DNA of 64,000 nt from VRUE01 sp963824705 (GTDB lineage Bacteria; Actinomycetota; Thermoleophilia; Solirubrobacterales; 70-9), in NCBI GenBank assembly GCA_963824705.1, contig CAWGQE010000003.1:1674001-1738000 (forward strand), in the 5' to 3' direction. Positions 50,983 to 59,235 of this stretch are shown here, piece by piece; position 1 is the stretch's first letter, and every line of letters begins with the position of its first letter. The notes below the pieces were generated by a model that was not told the DNA's origin, ran no database searches, and saw only the letters and a program-made list of their open reading frames with translations. The position numbers and the translations under genes were made by a program.

Positions 50983-52142
50983 GCAGCAGCTTCGTCGAGG
51001 CTCGCGCGCAGCGCGGTGACCACCCGCCGCAGGCGCTCCTCGCCGAGGTGGGGGTAAAGCGGCAGGGTCAGCTGGGTCCGGGCCGCCTGCTCGCAGCGGG
51101 GCAGACTCTGCTCGCCGCGGCCGTAGGCGGTGAACTCGTTGATCGAGGGGTAGAGGACGCTGGTCTGCACGCCGTGGCTCTCTGAGAGCAGCTTGCGCAC
51201 GGCGTCGCGCTGCTCGGCGTTTTCCAGCATCACCGGCATCACGTAGCAGGAGCTGGCCGCGACCTGCTCGTCGCTGTAGGGGAGCGTCAGCTGGTCGATG
51301 TCGCCCAGCAGCTCGCGGTAGCGGGCAGTGAGGTCGCGCCGCGCCTCGATGTCCGCGGCGAGATCGGGCAGGCGAGCCGAGAGCAGCGCCGCCCGTGGCT
51401 CGTCGAGCCGGTAGTTGTAGCCGACCTCGACCACGTCGTAGCCCATCGCGTGGCCGCGGTGGCGGTCCCAGGTCCCGGTCGTCATCGCGTGCGAGCGACG
51501 GCTGCGCGCGAGCTCGGCGACCCCGTCGTCGGCGGTCGCCAGCAGCCCCCCCTCGCCGCAGGAGAGGATCTTGTTCGAGAAGAAGCTGAAGGTACCGGCC
51601 AGGCCGTAGGTGCCCAGCTTCCGGCTCTCGCCGGGAACGACGGCCTCGGGGCTGTGGGCGGCGTCCTCGATCAGCACCAGTCCGTGGCGCTCGCAGATCT
51701 CGCCCAGCGCCGCCAGCGGCGCCGCGTAGCCGCCGTAGTGGACAGCGCACACGGCCTTCGTCCGTGGGGTGATCTTCGCCTCGACGTCCTCGGGATCGAG
51801 GCTGAGGTCCCCCTGGCCGACGATCTCGGCGAGGACCGGCGTGCCGCCGCAGTAGCGCACGGCGGCAGCGGAGGCGACGAAGGTGATGCCCGGCACGATC
51901 ACCTCGTCCCCGGGGCCGATCCCGGCCGCGAGGTAGGCGAGGTGCAGGGCCGCGGTGCAGCTGTTGACGGCGATCGCGTGCTCGATCCCCAGGTGCTCGG
52001 CGAACTCAGCCTCGAACTCCTGAATGCGGGGGCCCATGGTCAGCCAGCCCGAGCGCAGCGTCTCGGCCACGGCCTCGACGTGCGACTCGTTCAGCCGCAC
52101 GTCGAATACCGGGATCTTGTCGGTTGCCTGGGCGGGAGCCAT
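50979..52142 (-). CDS. DegT/DnrJ/EryC1/StrS-family aminotransferase
   Basis: This PLP enzyme adds an amino group to a keto nucleotide-sugar, giving amino sugars for the polysaccharide. The 387 residues carry RSGWLTMGPRIQEFEAEFAE, AVNSCTAALHLAY, LIEDAAHSPEA and GTFSFFSNKILSCGEGG. The last segment contains the PLP-binding lysine (SNK). An alternative role in the same family is sugar dehydration. The nearby epimerases and nucleotidyltransferase fit an NDP-amino-sugar pathway. Confidence 0.88.
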   Translation of the reverse strand: MAPAQATDKIPVFDVRLNESHVEAVAETLRSGWLTMGPRIQEFEAEFAEHLGIEHAIAVNSCTAALHLAYLAAGIGPGDEVIVPGITFVASAAAVRYCGGTPVLAEIVGQGDLSLDPEDVEAKITPRTKAVCAVHYGGYAAPLAALGEICERHGLVLIEDAAHSPEAVVPGESRKLGTYGLAGTFSFFSNKILSCGEGGLLATADDGVAELARSRRSHAMTTGTWDRHRGHAMGYDVVEVGYNYRLDEPRAALLSARLPDLAADIEARRDLTARYRELLGDIDQLTLPYSDEQVAASSCYVMPVMLENAEQRDAVRKLLSESHGVQTSVLYPSINEFTAYGRGEQSLPRCEQAARTQLTLPLYPHLGEERLRRVVTALRASLDEAAA

Positions 52143-52215
52143 CGTCGCCTGACAGATTCAACCAACTTCGCCGCGACCCTTCTCCCACCGTGCCGACGCG
52201 CCATACTCCCGGCCT

Positions 52216-53346
52216 GTGAAAGGCAGAGGGTCCAAGGTCCTGGCCGTGCTTGCGGCTGCGATGACGCTGGTTCTCGTCCTCGGCGTCCTCGCCGGAGCGA
52301 ACGTGATCAACCTGCCCGGCCACTGGCGGCAGACGCTCGGCTTCGAAAAGGCGACGCCGAACCCGCCCTGCCGCTTGGGCCTCTACCGCAAAGACCCGAA
52401 ATCTCCCCCCGCTCCTGCCGGGCACTGGCGCCAGGAACCGGCAATGCCGCGCACCCAGGTGGAGTCGACGGCGGTCGCGATCGGCCCTGTCATCTACACC
52501 GCCGGGGGCAGCCCGCCCGGCAACCTCCACACCGTCCTGGCTTTCGACACCCGAACGAAGCACTGGAGCGAGCCGACCCATCTCCCCGTCGGCCTCGACC
52601 ACGTCGAAGCGGCCACCTACAAGGGCAAGCTGTACCTGCCGGGCGGCTACCTGAACGGCGAAGAACCGACGACCGACTTCTGGGAGTACGACCCGAAGAC
52701 GAACCACTGGACCCAGCTTGCCTCGATGCACCAGCCGCCGCGCGCAGCCGGCGCCGTGACGGTGATCGGGCACAAGCTCTACGTCGCGGGCGGCGCCCCG
52801 CAGACCTTCAACGTCAGCTCGTTCCCGGTCTACAACACGCTCGAAATCTACGACTTCGACACCGACAAGTGGTCGTTCGGCGCACCGATGCATATCGGTC
52901 GCCACCACATCTCCGGGGCCGCCCTTGACGGCAAGTTCTACGTCGTCGGCGGCCGCGGCAGCAAGGACCGCTCGCTTGACATCTTCGAAAGCTACGACCC
53001 GAAGACCGACGAATGGGAAACCCTGCCGAAACTGCCGCTGGGGGTCGCCTCGCCGCGAGTCGTCACCGCCGGAGGCAGGATCGTCGTCGTCGGCGGCGAG
53101 GACCAGTTCGACTGGGAGGACGGCGGCGGCTGGGTCACGAACAGCGCTTGGGCGTACGACCCGAAGACCGCGAAGTGGGAGCGACTGCCCAACATGAAGC
53201 TCGAACGTCGCGGCGGTGGCGCCGGCGTCGCCGACGGGCGCATCTACGCGATCGGGGGCAGCTACTGCCCCGGCCTGAAGCCGAACGGGCCGATCGGCAC
53301 GCACACGGTCGAATCGCTGCCGATCAGCGCGCTTGAACGAGGCTGA
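52216..53346 (+). CDS. Membrane-anchored kelch-repeat beta-propeller
   Basis: The 376-residue protein starts at GTG 52216 with a hydrophobic segment at about residues 8-28 (LAVLAAAMTLVLVLGVLAGA). Six kelch blades follow, each with a GG turn: YTAGGSPPG, YLPGGYLNG, YVAGGAPQT, YVVGGRGSK, VVVGGEDQF, YAIGGSYCPG. The propeller would be extracellular. Such folds occur in galactose-oxidase-like and adhesion proteins, but the copper-site residues are not evident, so no enzyme activity is claimed. The 3' end overlaps the convergent gene by 23 bases. Confidence 0.82.
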   Translation: MKGRGSKVLAVLAAAMTLVLVLGVLAGANVINLPGHWRQTLGFEKATPNPPCRLGLYRKDPKSPPAPAGHWRQEPAMPRTQVESTAVAIGPVIYTAGGSPPGNLHTVLAFDTRTKHWSEPTHLPVGLDHVEAATYKGKLYLPGGYLNGEEPTTDFWEYDPKTNHWTQLASMHQPPRAAGAVTVIGHKLYVAGGAPQTFNVSSFPVYNTLEIYDFDTDKWSFGAPMHIGRHHISGAALDGKFYVVGGRGSKDRSLDIFESYDPKTDEWETLPKLPLGVASPRVVTAGGRIVVVGGEDQFDWEDGGGWVTNSAWAYDPKTAKWERLPNMKLERRGGGAGVADGRIYAIGGSYCPGLKPNGPIGTHTVESLPISALERG

Positions 53347-54430
53347 ACCGCTCCACCGCCCAGCGCAGCGCCAGTGCGAAGCCGGCCGCGATCACGGGCA
53401 CGAAGACAAGCTCCAGGCGGTAGCCCTGCGGGTTGTTGGCGACGAGGAGCAGGATCACGCAGCCGGCGATCGCTCCGTGTGAAACCAGCCAGAACGCGTC
53501 GCCACGAGGGCGACGGACCATGACGAGCGCGATCGCCACGAGGGCGACGGCAACCACGCCGTAGAGCAGCAGCCCGGCGGTGCCGCGTTCAAGCGGATAG
53601 GTGAGGTTGCCGTGCACGGTCGACCAGAGCTGGGCTGGATAACCGGAGGCAATGTGGCTCCAGCTGGTATCGGTGGGGACGTTGTAGCCGGCGAGGATGT
53701 AGGCGAGGTTCTCGCGGACCGGGGCGCCGCCGAGCAGCAGCGCCGGCACGGCAGCCAGAGCGCCGCTGGCGAGGATCCAGGCGTTGCGGCGGATCTCGCC
53801 CATATTGCTCAGCTGCATGACCGCCAGCCAGGCGGCAGCGAGGCCCAGGATCATCGTCGCGTCGCGGGTGATCGAGAGCGCCAGCATCGACCCGACCCAG
53901 AGCGGCAGCCAGCGCAGCCCCCGATCCGCGACGAGGACGAGCCCCAGCAGTCCGAGCGACTCGAGTAGAACCCCCCAGGAGTCGACGAACTGCCCGAACG
54001 ACCAGCGGTACATCGGCGGCAGCAGCATGCAGCCAAGCGCGCCCAGGATGCTTATCGAGACCGAGAAACGGCGCCGCAGGAAGAGGAAGAGCACGGCGCC
54101 GATCAGCGCGTAGCCGAGCATCGAGACGGTCTTCAGCGCCGTCGGCACGCTCTCGCCGGTGACCGCGCCGACCCCGATCGCCAGTCCGGGGACCAGCCAG
54201 CGACGCTCGTAGAACTGGGCGCTGAACTGCTGCCAAGCGGGGTTGAGGACTCGGTAGGAACCCGATGGCTCGTCCTCGATCGCCGCCGTTTCTCCGGCCT
54301 CCTCGCTCGCAAAGACGTCGTGCATGGCTTCGTCGTGCGACTCGCCCTGCAGCTCCTTCGCCTGCACCTCGTAGAAGAGGCCGTCGGAATTCGGGTCGCC
54401 GGCGAGGATCAGCCCTGGCAGCGCGAGCAA
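53324..54430 (-). CDS. Polytopic glycosyltransferase, ArnT/PMT (GT39)-like, start uncertain
   Basis: The 368 residues from TTG 54430 contain about eight hydrophobic helices and the N-terminal loop GDPNSDGLFYEVQAKELQGE. Acidic residues there sit where GT39-type lipid-dependent transferases have their catalytic Asp. The frame is open back to about 54534 and encodes a further hydrophobic segment (AAVVLLVVVGLLLALPGLIL), but no ATG, GTG or TTG is found there. So the true start is either non-standard or lost by an indel. The gene probably decorates surface glycans or proteins. Confidence 0.68.
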   Translation of the reverse strand: MLALPGLILAGDPNSDGLFYEVQAKELQGESHDEAMHDVFASEEAGETAAIEDEPSGSYRVLNPAWQQFSAQFYERRWLVPGLAIGVGAVTGESVPTALKTVSMLGYALIGAVLFLFLRRRFSVSISILGALGCMLLPPMYRWSFGQFVDSWGVLLESLGLLGLVLVADRGLRWLPLWVGSMLALSITRDATMILGLAAAWLAVMQLSNMGEIRRNAWILASGALAAVPALLLGGAPVRENLAYILAGYNVPTDTSWSHIASGYPAQLWSTVHGNLTYPLERGTAGLLLYGVVAVALVAIALVMVRRPRGDAFWLVSHGAIAGCVILLLVANNPQGYRLELVFVPVIAAGFALALRWAVERFSLVQAR

Positions 54431-54534
54431 CAGCCCGACGACGACCAGGAGGACGACGGCAGCCCGATCCGAGAGCCGCTCGAGCGCACCCAGCCCCCCG
54501 CTCAGCCAGTTGGCCAGCGTGCGGACGGTGTTCC

Positions 54535-55050
54535 CTATCCCGGTTCGCGCCGCGGCACCAGTACCAGCCGCTTGAACTCGGCAACCAGGACTCCGTCCTG
54601 GTTGAGGACGCGGGTGTGAACCTTGACCACGCCGCGATCGAGCTTCGATTTCGAGGGCTTGACGTCAAGCACCTCCGTCTCGCAGAAGAGCGTGTCGCCG
54701 TGGAAGACCGGGTTGGGGTGGCTGAGTTCTTCGGTCGCCAGGTTGGCGATCGCCTTGCCGGAGACGTCTGAGACCGACATGCCGAGGGCGAGCGAGTAGA
54801 CGAGCGGGCCGACGACGACGTTGCGGCCCTGCTGCGAATTGCCCGCGTAGATGTCGTTGATGTGCAGCGGGTGGTGGTTCATCGTGATCAGGCAGAAGAG
54901 GTGATCGTCGGCCTCGGTCACGGTCTTGGCGGGCCAGTGCTTGTAGACGGCGCCGACCTCGAACTCCTCGAGGTAGCGGCCGTAGCTGTGGGCCCCGGAC
55001 GCCTCGCGCTCGGCCTGGTCGGTGGTCAGCTCGTACTTCTGCTCGCTCAT
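54535..55050 (-). CDS. MaoC-family dehydratase, candidate mesaconyl-CoA hydratase
   Basis: This is a 171-residue hot-dog-fold enzyme with GRYLEEFEVGAVYKHWPAKT, VTEADDHLFCLITMNHHPLH and NPVFHGDTLFCETEVLDVKP. That is the MaoC hydratase pattern. In several actinobacteria such a gene accompanies ccr, ecm, an acyl-CoA dehydrogenase and a citE-like lyase. It is the probable hydratase of mesaconyl-CoA in the ethylmalonyl-CoA pathway. That role is inferred from the presence of the other enzymes in this window, not from the sequence alone. Confidence 0.82.
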   Translation of the reverse strand: MSEQKYELTTDQAEREASGAHSYGRYLEEFEVGAVYKHWPAKTVTEADDHLFCLITMNHHPLHINDIYAGNSQQGRNVVVGPLVYSLALGMSVSDVSGKAIANLATEELSHPNPVFHGDTLFCETEVLDVKPSKSKLDRGVVKVHTRVLNQDGVLVAEFKRLVLVPRREPG

Positions 55051-55200
55051 TGGTTTCGAAATCTCCTCTGGATTGGACGGCGCGGGATGCTAGCCGGGCA
55101 GCGCCTGCGACGCCGCCAGAGGAGACAAGTGCTCCAACGGAGAGACGGACCGACGGAAGGGCCGAGCGGCATTGCCCGGCCCTCCCGTGGACCCGACCGC

Positions 55201-57291
55201 TTATCCGCCCAGACCCCAGGCGAACGCGCGGCTGCTGCTCGAGGTGCTGTTCGACACCTGGACGTCGACGGTGTCGCCGGCGGCGACCGTGTAGGTGCCG
55301 GACACCGTGTTGCCATCGCCCGACGAGAACGTGCAAGCGGTGCTGGTGCTGACGCCGTTGATCCGTATGCGGAACGTCGTCGTACCGCTGCTCGGCGCCG
55401 AGCTGGCCTGACACGAGAAACTCGTGAAGGTCTTGGCGACGGGCATCACTGCCTGCACATCGGTCTCGGTCGTGCTGCTGCTGCTGAGCCCGACAAATCG
55501 TCCTGAGCTGGACAGCGAGAACGACCCATTGCTGTTCCCCAGGATCAGGGTCGAGCCGTTGGTGCCGTTGGTGCCGGCCGTGCCCTGCGTGCCCTGCGGG
55601 CCAGTCGCGCCTTTGGAGCCATTGGTGCCGGCCGTACCTTGCGGGCCGGTGGCGCCTTTGGAGCCGTTGGTGCCGGCCGTGCCCTGAGGCCCGGTGGCGC
55701 CTTTGGAGCCGTTGTTGCCCTGTGGGCCCGTGGCACCTTTCGCTCCGTTGTTGCCCTGAGCGCCGGTGGCACCTTTGGCACCGGGGACGCCCTGGGGTCC
55801 CTGGGGTCCCTGGGGACCGGTTGCGCCTACGGGGCCCTGAGGACCAGGTGAGCCGGTGTCGCCTTTAGCGCCTGGCTCGCCTTTCTGACCCTGAGCACCG
55901 GTGGCACCCTGCTCACCTTTGGCGCCGGGGTTGCCCTGGGCGCCGGTGGCACCTTGCTCACCTTTCTGACCCTGCTGACCAGTAGCGCCGGTGTCGCCTT
56001 TAGCTCCTGGCTCACCTTTTTGACCTTGCTGACCGGTTGCACCCGTGTCGCCTTTAGCGCCCGGATCGCCTTTCTGGCCTTGCGGACCGGTGGCACCTAC
56101 CGCGCCCTGGGGACCGGTGTCGCCTTTAGCTCCTGGCTCACCTTTCTGACCCTGAGCACCGGTGGCGCCAGTCTCACCTTTGGCGCCGGGGTTGCCCTGC
56201 GCACCAGTGGCACCCGTGTCGCCTTTGGCACCTGGCTCGCCTTTCTGACCTTGCTGACCAGTGGCACCCGTGTCGCCTTTGACGCCGGGATCACCTTTCT
56301 GACCCTGCTGACCAGTGGCGCCGGTGTCGCCTTTCTGACCCGGGTCGCCTTTCTGACCCTGGGCGCCGGTCGCACCATTCTCACCTTTGGCGCCGGGGTT
56401 GCCCTGGGCGCCGGTGGCGCCGGTGTCGCCTTTGACACCTTGCTCGCCTTTTTGACCCTGCTGACCAGTAGCACCCGTGTCGCCTTTAGCGCCCGGGTCG
56501 CCTTTCTGGCCTTGCGGACCGGTGGCACCTACCGCGCCCTGGGGACCGGTGTCGCCTTTAGCTCCTGGCTCACCTTTCTGGCCCTGAGCGCCGGTGGCGC
56601 CAGTCTCACCTTTGGCTCCCGGGTTGCCCTGCGCGCCGGTTGCGCCGGCGTCGCCTTTCTGGCCCGGATCACCTTTCTGACCGGTGGCGCCGGTGGCACC
56701 CGTGTCGCCTTTAGCTCCCGGGTCGCCTTTCTGGCCCTGAGCGCCAGTCGCGCCAGTCTCACCTTTAGCGCCGGGGTTGCCCTGAGCGCCGGTGGCACCG
56801 GTATCGCCCTTGGCGCCGGGGTTGCCGGGGTTGCCCTGCGAACCTTGGGACCCGGTAGCACCCCGGGCACCGGGATTGCCCGGGTTGCCCTGCTGACCCT
56901 GGGATCCGGTGGCACCTTTGGCGCCCGGATTGCCCTGGGCGCCGGTTGCACCCTTATCGCCCTTAGGTCCCGCGGGGCCCTGGGGGCCTACGGGGCCCTG
57001 AGGTCCGGCTTCGCCGCTGCTTTCCGAGACGCCGAGGACTCCCTGGCTGCCGGAGCCACCGACGACCTGGACGAGCACCTCGCCCTTTCTGCAGTGTTTG
57101 TTCGAGACGAAGCGCACGGTGCCCTTGGCGGGCCCGGTCTTCGTGATGCAGAGGTTGATCGTGCTCGCAGGGCCTTTGGTGGCCGCCGAGGCGGAACCGA
57201 CAAAGGCCGCGAACACGACGAACGCGAGGCAAGTGCCAAGCGCAAGCGCGATCCAACGCGCACGGGGCGAAGCGAACCTGGGCGCAATCAT
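55201..57291 (-). CDS. Secreted collagen-like protein with about 160 Gly-X-Y triplets
   Basis: I chose the ATG at 57291 because AAGGAG lies ten bases upstream and a signal peptide follows (MIAPRFASPRARWIALALGT..GSASA). Residues 37-92 form a small domain with two cysteines. Residues 93-579 are uninterrupted Gly-X-Y repeats, mostly GATGAQG, GQKGDPGAKGD and GPQG. The last 117 residues (STLILGNSNGSFSLSSSG to AFAWGLGG) form a beta-rich cap with two cysteines, like the trimerising heads of bacterial collagens. The product is probably a trimeric surface fibre. Confidence 0.92.
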   Translation of the reverse strand: MIAPRFASPRARWIALALGTCLAFVVFAAFVGSASAATKGPASTINLCITKTGPAKGTVRFVSNKHCRKGEVLVQVVGGSGSQGVLGVSESSGEAGPQGPVGPQGPAGPKGDKGATGAQGNPGAKGATGSQGQQGNPGNPGARGATGSQGSQGNPGNPGAKGDTGATGAQGNPGAKGETGATGAQGQKGDPGAKGDTGATGATGQKGDPGQKGDAGATGAQGNPGAKGETGATGAQGQKGEPGAKGDTGPQGAVGATGPQGQKGDPGAKGDTGATGQQGQKGEQGVKGDTGATGAQGNPGAKGENGATGAQGQKGDPGQKGDTGATGQQGQKGDPGVKGDTGATGQQGQKGEPGAKGDTGATGAQGNPGAKGETGATGAQGQKGEPGAKGDTGPQGAVGATGPQGQKGDPGAKGDTGATGQQGQKGEPGAKGDTGATGQQGQKGEQGATGAQGNPGAKGEQGATGAQGQKGEPGAKGDTGSPGPQGPVGATGPQGPQGPQGVPGAKGATGAQGNNGAKGATGPQGNNGSKGATGPQGTAGTNGSKGATGPQGTAGTNGSKGATGPQGTQGTAGTNGTNGSTLILGNSNGSFSLSSSGRFVGLSSSSTTETDVQAVMPVAKTFTSFSCQASSAPSSGTTTFRIRINGVSTSTACTFSSGDGNTVSGTYTVAAGDTVDVQVSNSTSSSSRAFAWGLGG
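55555..57015 (-). repeat. Tandem repeats coding for the collagen region
   Basis: Nested 9-bp-based repeats occur, with long near-identical blocks. The segment 56041-56210 recurs at 56473-56642, an offset of exactly 432 bases (48 triplets). This is a likely site of in-frame expansion and contraction and a possible assembly collapse point. Confidence 0.85.
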
Positions 57292-57390
57292 CGAGTGGGT
57301 CTCCTTACTGGTGAGTTGAAGCAGATTTGGCGCCCCTGCGCTACTCACGAAGGCACCGACTCGCGGCAAGGTACAGACCCACTCGACGTT

Positions 57391-57426
57391 TGACCAATCT
57401 ATGCCGTCATACATCTGGCCAATCTA
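57391..57426 (-). promoter_or_regulatory. Paired direct repeats upstream of the collagen gene
   Basis: TAGATTGGCCA and TAGATTGGTCA (read on the minus strand, at 57416-57426 and 57391-57401) are spaced 25 bases apart, 100-135 bases before the collagen start. The spacing of about two and a half helical turns may suit a regulator. No partner protein is identified. Confidence 0.4.
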
Positions 57427-57450
57427 GGTACTTTTGACTAAAGGCCTCTC

Positions 57451-57488
57451 AAAAAGTGCGGGTTGCAGGCATGAAGGTCGCCTGCAAC
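57451..57488 (-). terminator. Rho-independent terminator after the SCP2-like gene
   Basis: On the minus strand GTTGCAGGC pairs with GCCTGCAAC (57462-57470 and 57480-57488; nine perfect pairs, nine-base loop), followed by a T5 run at 57451-57455. It would end the acyl-CoA dehydrogenase/SCP2 transcript before the collagen promoter. Confidence 0.65.
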
Positions 57489-57519
57489 AACGCGTTCAAA
57501 ACTCAACTCAGCGGCGTAG

Positions 57520-57882
57520 CTAGTGTGCTTTTTTGAGGCGTGAGCGCTGCTCTTGGCGTTCGACCACCTGGGCAACCAGCTTCTTCACGTTGGAGTCGCC
57601 GGTCGCCTTGATGTGACCGGTCTCGACCGCTTTGCGGTAACTCTTCAGCGTGCCTTTTTCGGCCAACTCGTTGAACTGCGCTCGGTCGATCTGGACGAGC
57701 ACACGCTCGTCCTGAGCTAGGTCCTTCTTGATCTTCGGCCCCGGCAACTCCACCCGGTAGAGCTGGATGTCGCCCCTGCCTTTCAGCTCCAGGCCGAAGA
57801 CCAGTTTCAGCTTCTGCAGCGCAGGTACTTCCGCCTGGAAGCGCTCGATCGCGGTTTGGATCAGATCGGAGGTGGACGCCAT
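57520..57882 (-). CDS. SCP2 sterol-binding-domain-like small protein
   Basis: Start ATG 57882 gives 120 residues: MASTSDLIQTAIERFQAEVP, then LVFGLELKGRGDIQLYRVEL, RVLVQIDRAQFNELAEKGTL and KAVETGHIKATGDSNVKKLV. This strand/helix order and the terminal GHIKATGD resemble the SCP2 lipid-binding fold. It lies 16 bases after the acyl-CoA dehydrogenase gene, on the same transcript. A lipid or acyl-CoA binding role is inferred. Confidence 0.72.
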   Translation of the reverse strand: MASTSDLIQTAIERFQAEVPALQKLKLVFGLELKGRGDIQLYRVELPGPKIKKDLAQDERVLVQIDRAQFNELAEKGTLKSYRKAVETGHIKATGDSNVKKLVAQVVERQEQRSRLKKAH

Positions 57883-57898
57883 CCGGCTAGAAGCCCAT

Positions 57899-59113
57899 CT
57901 AGATCTTGTGCCTCTGCAAGAGCTTCTTGCCGATAACCATGCGCTGTATCTCCGAGGTTCCCTCACCGATCAGCAGCAGTGGCGCATCGCGGTAGAGCCG
58001 CTCGATCTCGTACTCCTTCGAGTAGCCGTAGCCACCGTGGATCCGGAAGCACTCCTCGACGCACTCCTTGCCCGTCTCGGAGGCAAGCAGCTTGGCCATC
58101 CCGGCCTCCAGGTCGGAGCGCACGCCGGCGTCCTTCATCCGTGCGGCTTTGCGGGTGACGAGGCGTGCGGCCTCGATCTTGGTCGCCATGTCGGCGAGCT
58201 TGAACTGGATCGCCTGGTGCTGGGCGATCGGCTTGCCGAAAGTCTTGCGCTCCTGGCTGTAGCGGAGGGCGAGCTCCAAAGCTCGCTGGGCGATGCCGAC
58301 GCCGCGGGCGGCGACGTTGACCCGGCCTACCTCGAGCGCGTCCATCATCTGGATGAAGCCCTGACCCACCCCGGCCTCCTCGCCGCCAAGCACCCGCTCG
58401 GGCGGACAGCGGTAGCCGTCGTAGACGAGCTCGGTCGACTCGACCCCCTTGTAGCCCATCTTCTTGATCTTGGGCGGGACGTTGAGGCCCTCGTAGTCGC
58501 CCTCGTTGATTTCCTTCCAGGGCTCCTTCTCGGTGATGAAGCAGGTCATCCCCTTATATGGGGGGTCGGCCTTGGGATCGGTCTTCATCAGCACGAAGAC
58601 GACGCTGGAGCCGAGCCCGTTGGTCACCCACATCTTCTGGCCGTTCAGCTCCCACTTGCCGTCCTCGCCCTTCTTCGCACTTGCCTTGATCCCCTGCACG
58701 TCGGAACCGACCTCGGGCTCCGAGAGCGAGAAGGCGGCGCGGATCTCACCGGTCGCCATCTTCGGCAGGAAGTAGTCCTTCTGCTCGTCGGTGCCGAACT
58801 TCATCAGGAGGTAGGAGCCGATGAAGTGGGTGTTGACGACGCCGGAGATCGAGATCCAGCCGCGCGAGAGCTCTTCGACGATCATCGCGTAGGTCGTCAG
58901 GTCGAGCCCCATGCCGCCGTACTCCTCGGGGATCGTCACCCCGAACAGGCCGAGCTCTTTCATCTGCTCGACGATCGGCTCGGGGAAGGAGTCCTCGTGG
59001 TCGTACTTCTCGGCGTTGGGGATGATCTGCTCGTCGGCGAACTGGCGCACCATCTCGGTGATGTCGCGCTGGATGTCGGTCTGCTCGGTATAGGCGGCGG
59101 TGTCTACGGCCAT
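57899..59113 (-). CDS. Acyl-CoA dehydrogenase, candidate methylsuccinyl-CoA dehydrogenase
   Basis: This is a 404-residue FAD enzyme oxidising an acyl-CoA to the 2,3-enoyl form. Family blocks are FGVTIPEEYGGMGLDLTTYA, AAFSLSEPEVGSDVQGIKAS, GQKMWVTNG, QAIQFKLADMATKIEAARL and IHGGYGYSKEYEIERLYRDA, which contains the catalytic-base region. Presence of ccr, ecm, a MaoC hydratase and a malyl-CoA lyase in the window makes methylsuccinyl-CoA a plausible substrate. General short-chain acyl-CoA use remains possible. Confidence 0.85.
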   Translation of the reverse strand: MAVDTAAYTEQTDIQRDITEMVRQFADEQIIPNAEKYDHEDSFPEPIVEQMKELGLFGVTIPEEYGGMGLDLTTYAMIVEELSRGWISISGVVNTHFIGSYLLMKFGTDEQKDYFLPKMATGEIRAAFSLSEPEVGSDVQGIKASAKKGEDGKWELNGQKMWVTNGLGSSVVFVLMKTDPKADPPYKGMTCFITEKEPWKEINEGDYEGLNVPPKIKKMGYKGVESTELVYDGYRCPPERVLGGEEAGVGQGFIQMMDALEVGRVNVAARGVGIAQRALELALRYSQERKTFGKPIAQHQAIQFKLADMATKIEAARLVTRKAARMKDAGVRSDLEAGMAKLLASETGKECVEECFRIHGGYGYSKEYEIERLYRDAPLLLIGEGTSEIQRMVIGKKLLQRHKI

Positions 59114-59166
59114 GGCTCCTGATCCGGTCGGGGGGCTGGGACGCAGAAGGATATCGGCGCCGCCTT

Positions 59167-59183
59167 CTCGTACAAACGTCCAG
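59167..59183 (+). promoter_or_regulatory. 17-bp surface-gene dyad motif
   Basis: CTCGTACAAACGTCCAG is the copy closest to consensus. It ends 52 bases before the GTG of the secreted CAP-domain protein gene. Confidence 0.55.
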
Positions 59184-59235
59184 GTGCGGAGCGCCAGGTA
59201 TCGCGGGTTGCCGTGCTACGGGCGACAAGCTATGA

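Noticed and set aside
55954..57393. A 479-residue plus-strand open frame across the collagen gene
   Set aside because: It is the reverse complement of Gly-X-Y repeats, giving low-complexity Leu/Thr/Ala/Gly sequence. The minus-strand frame has signal peptide, ribosome site and head domain.
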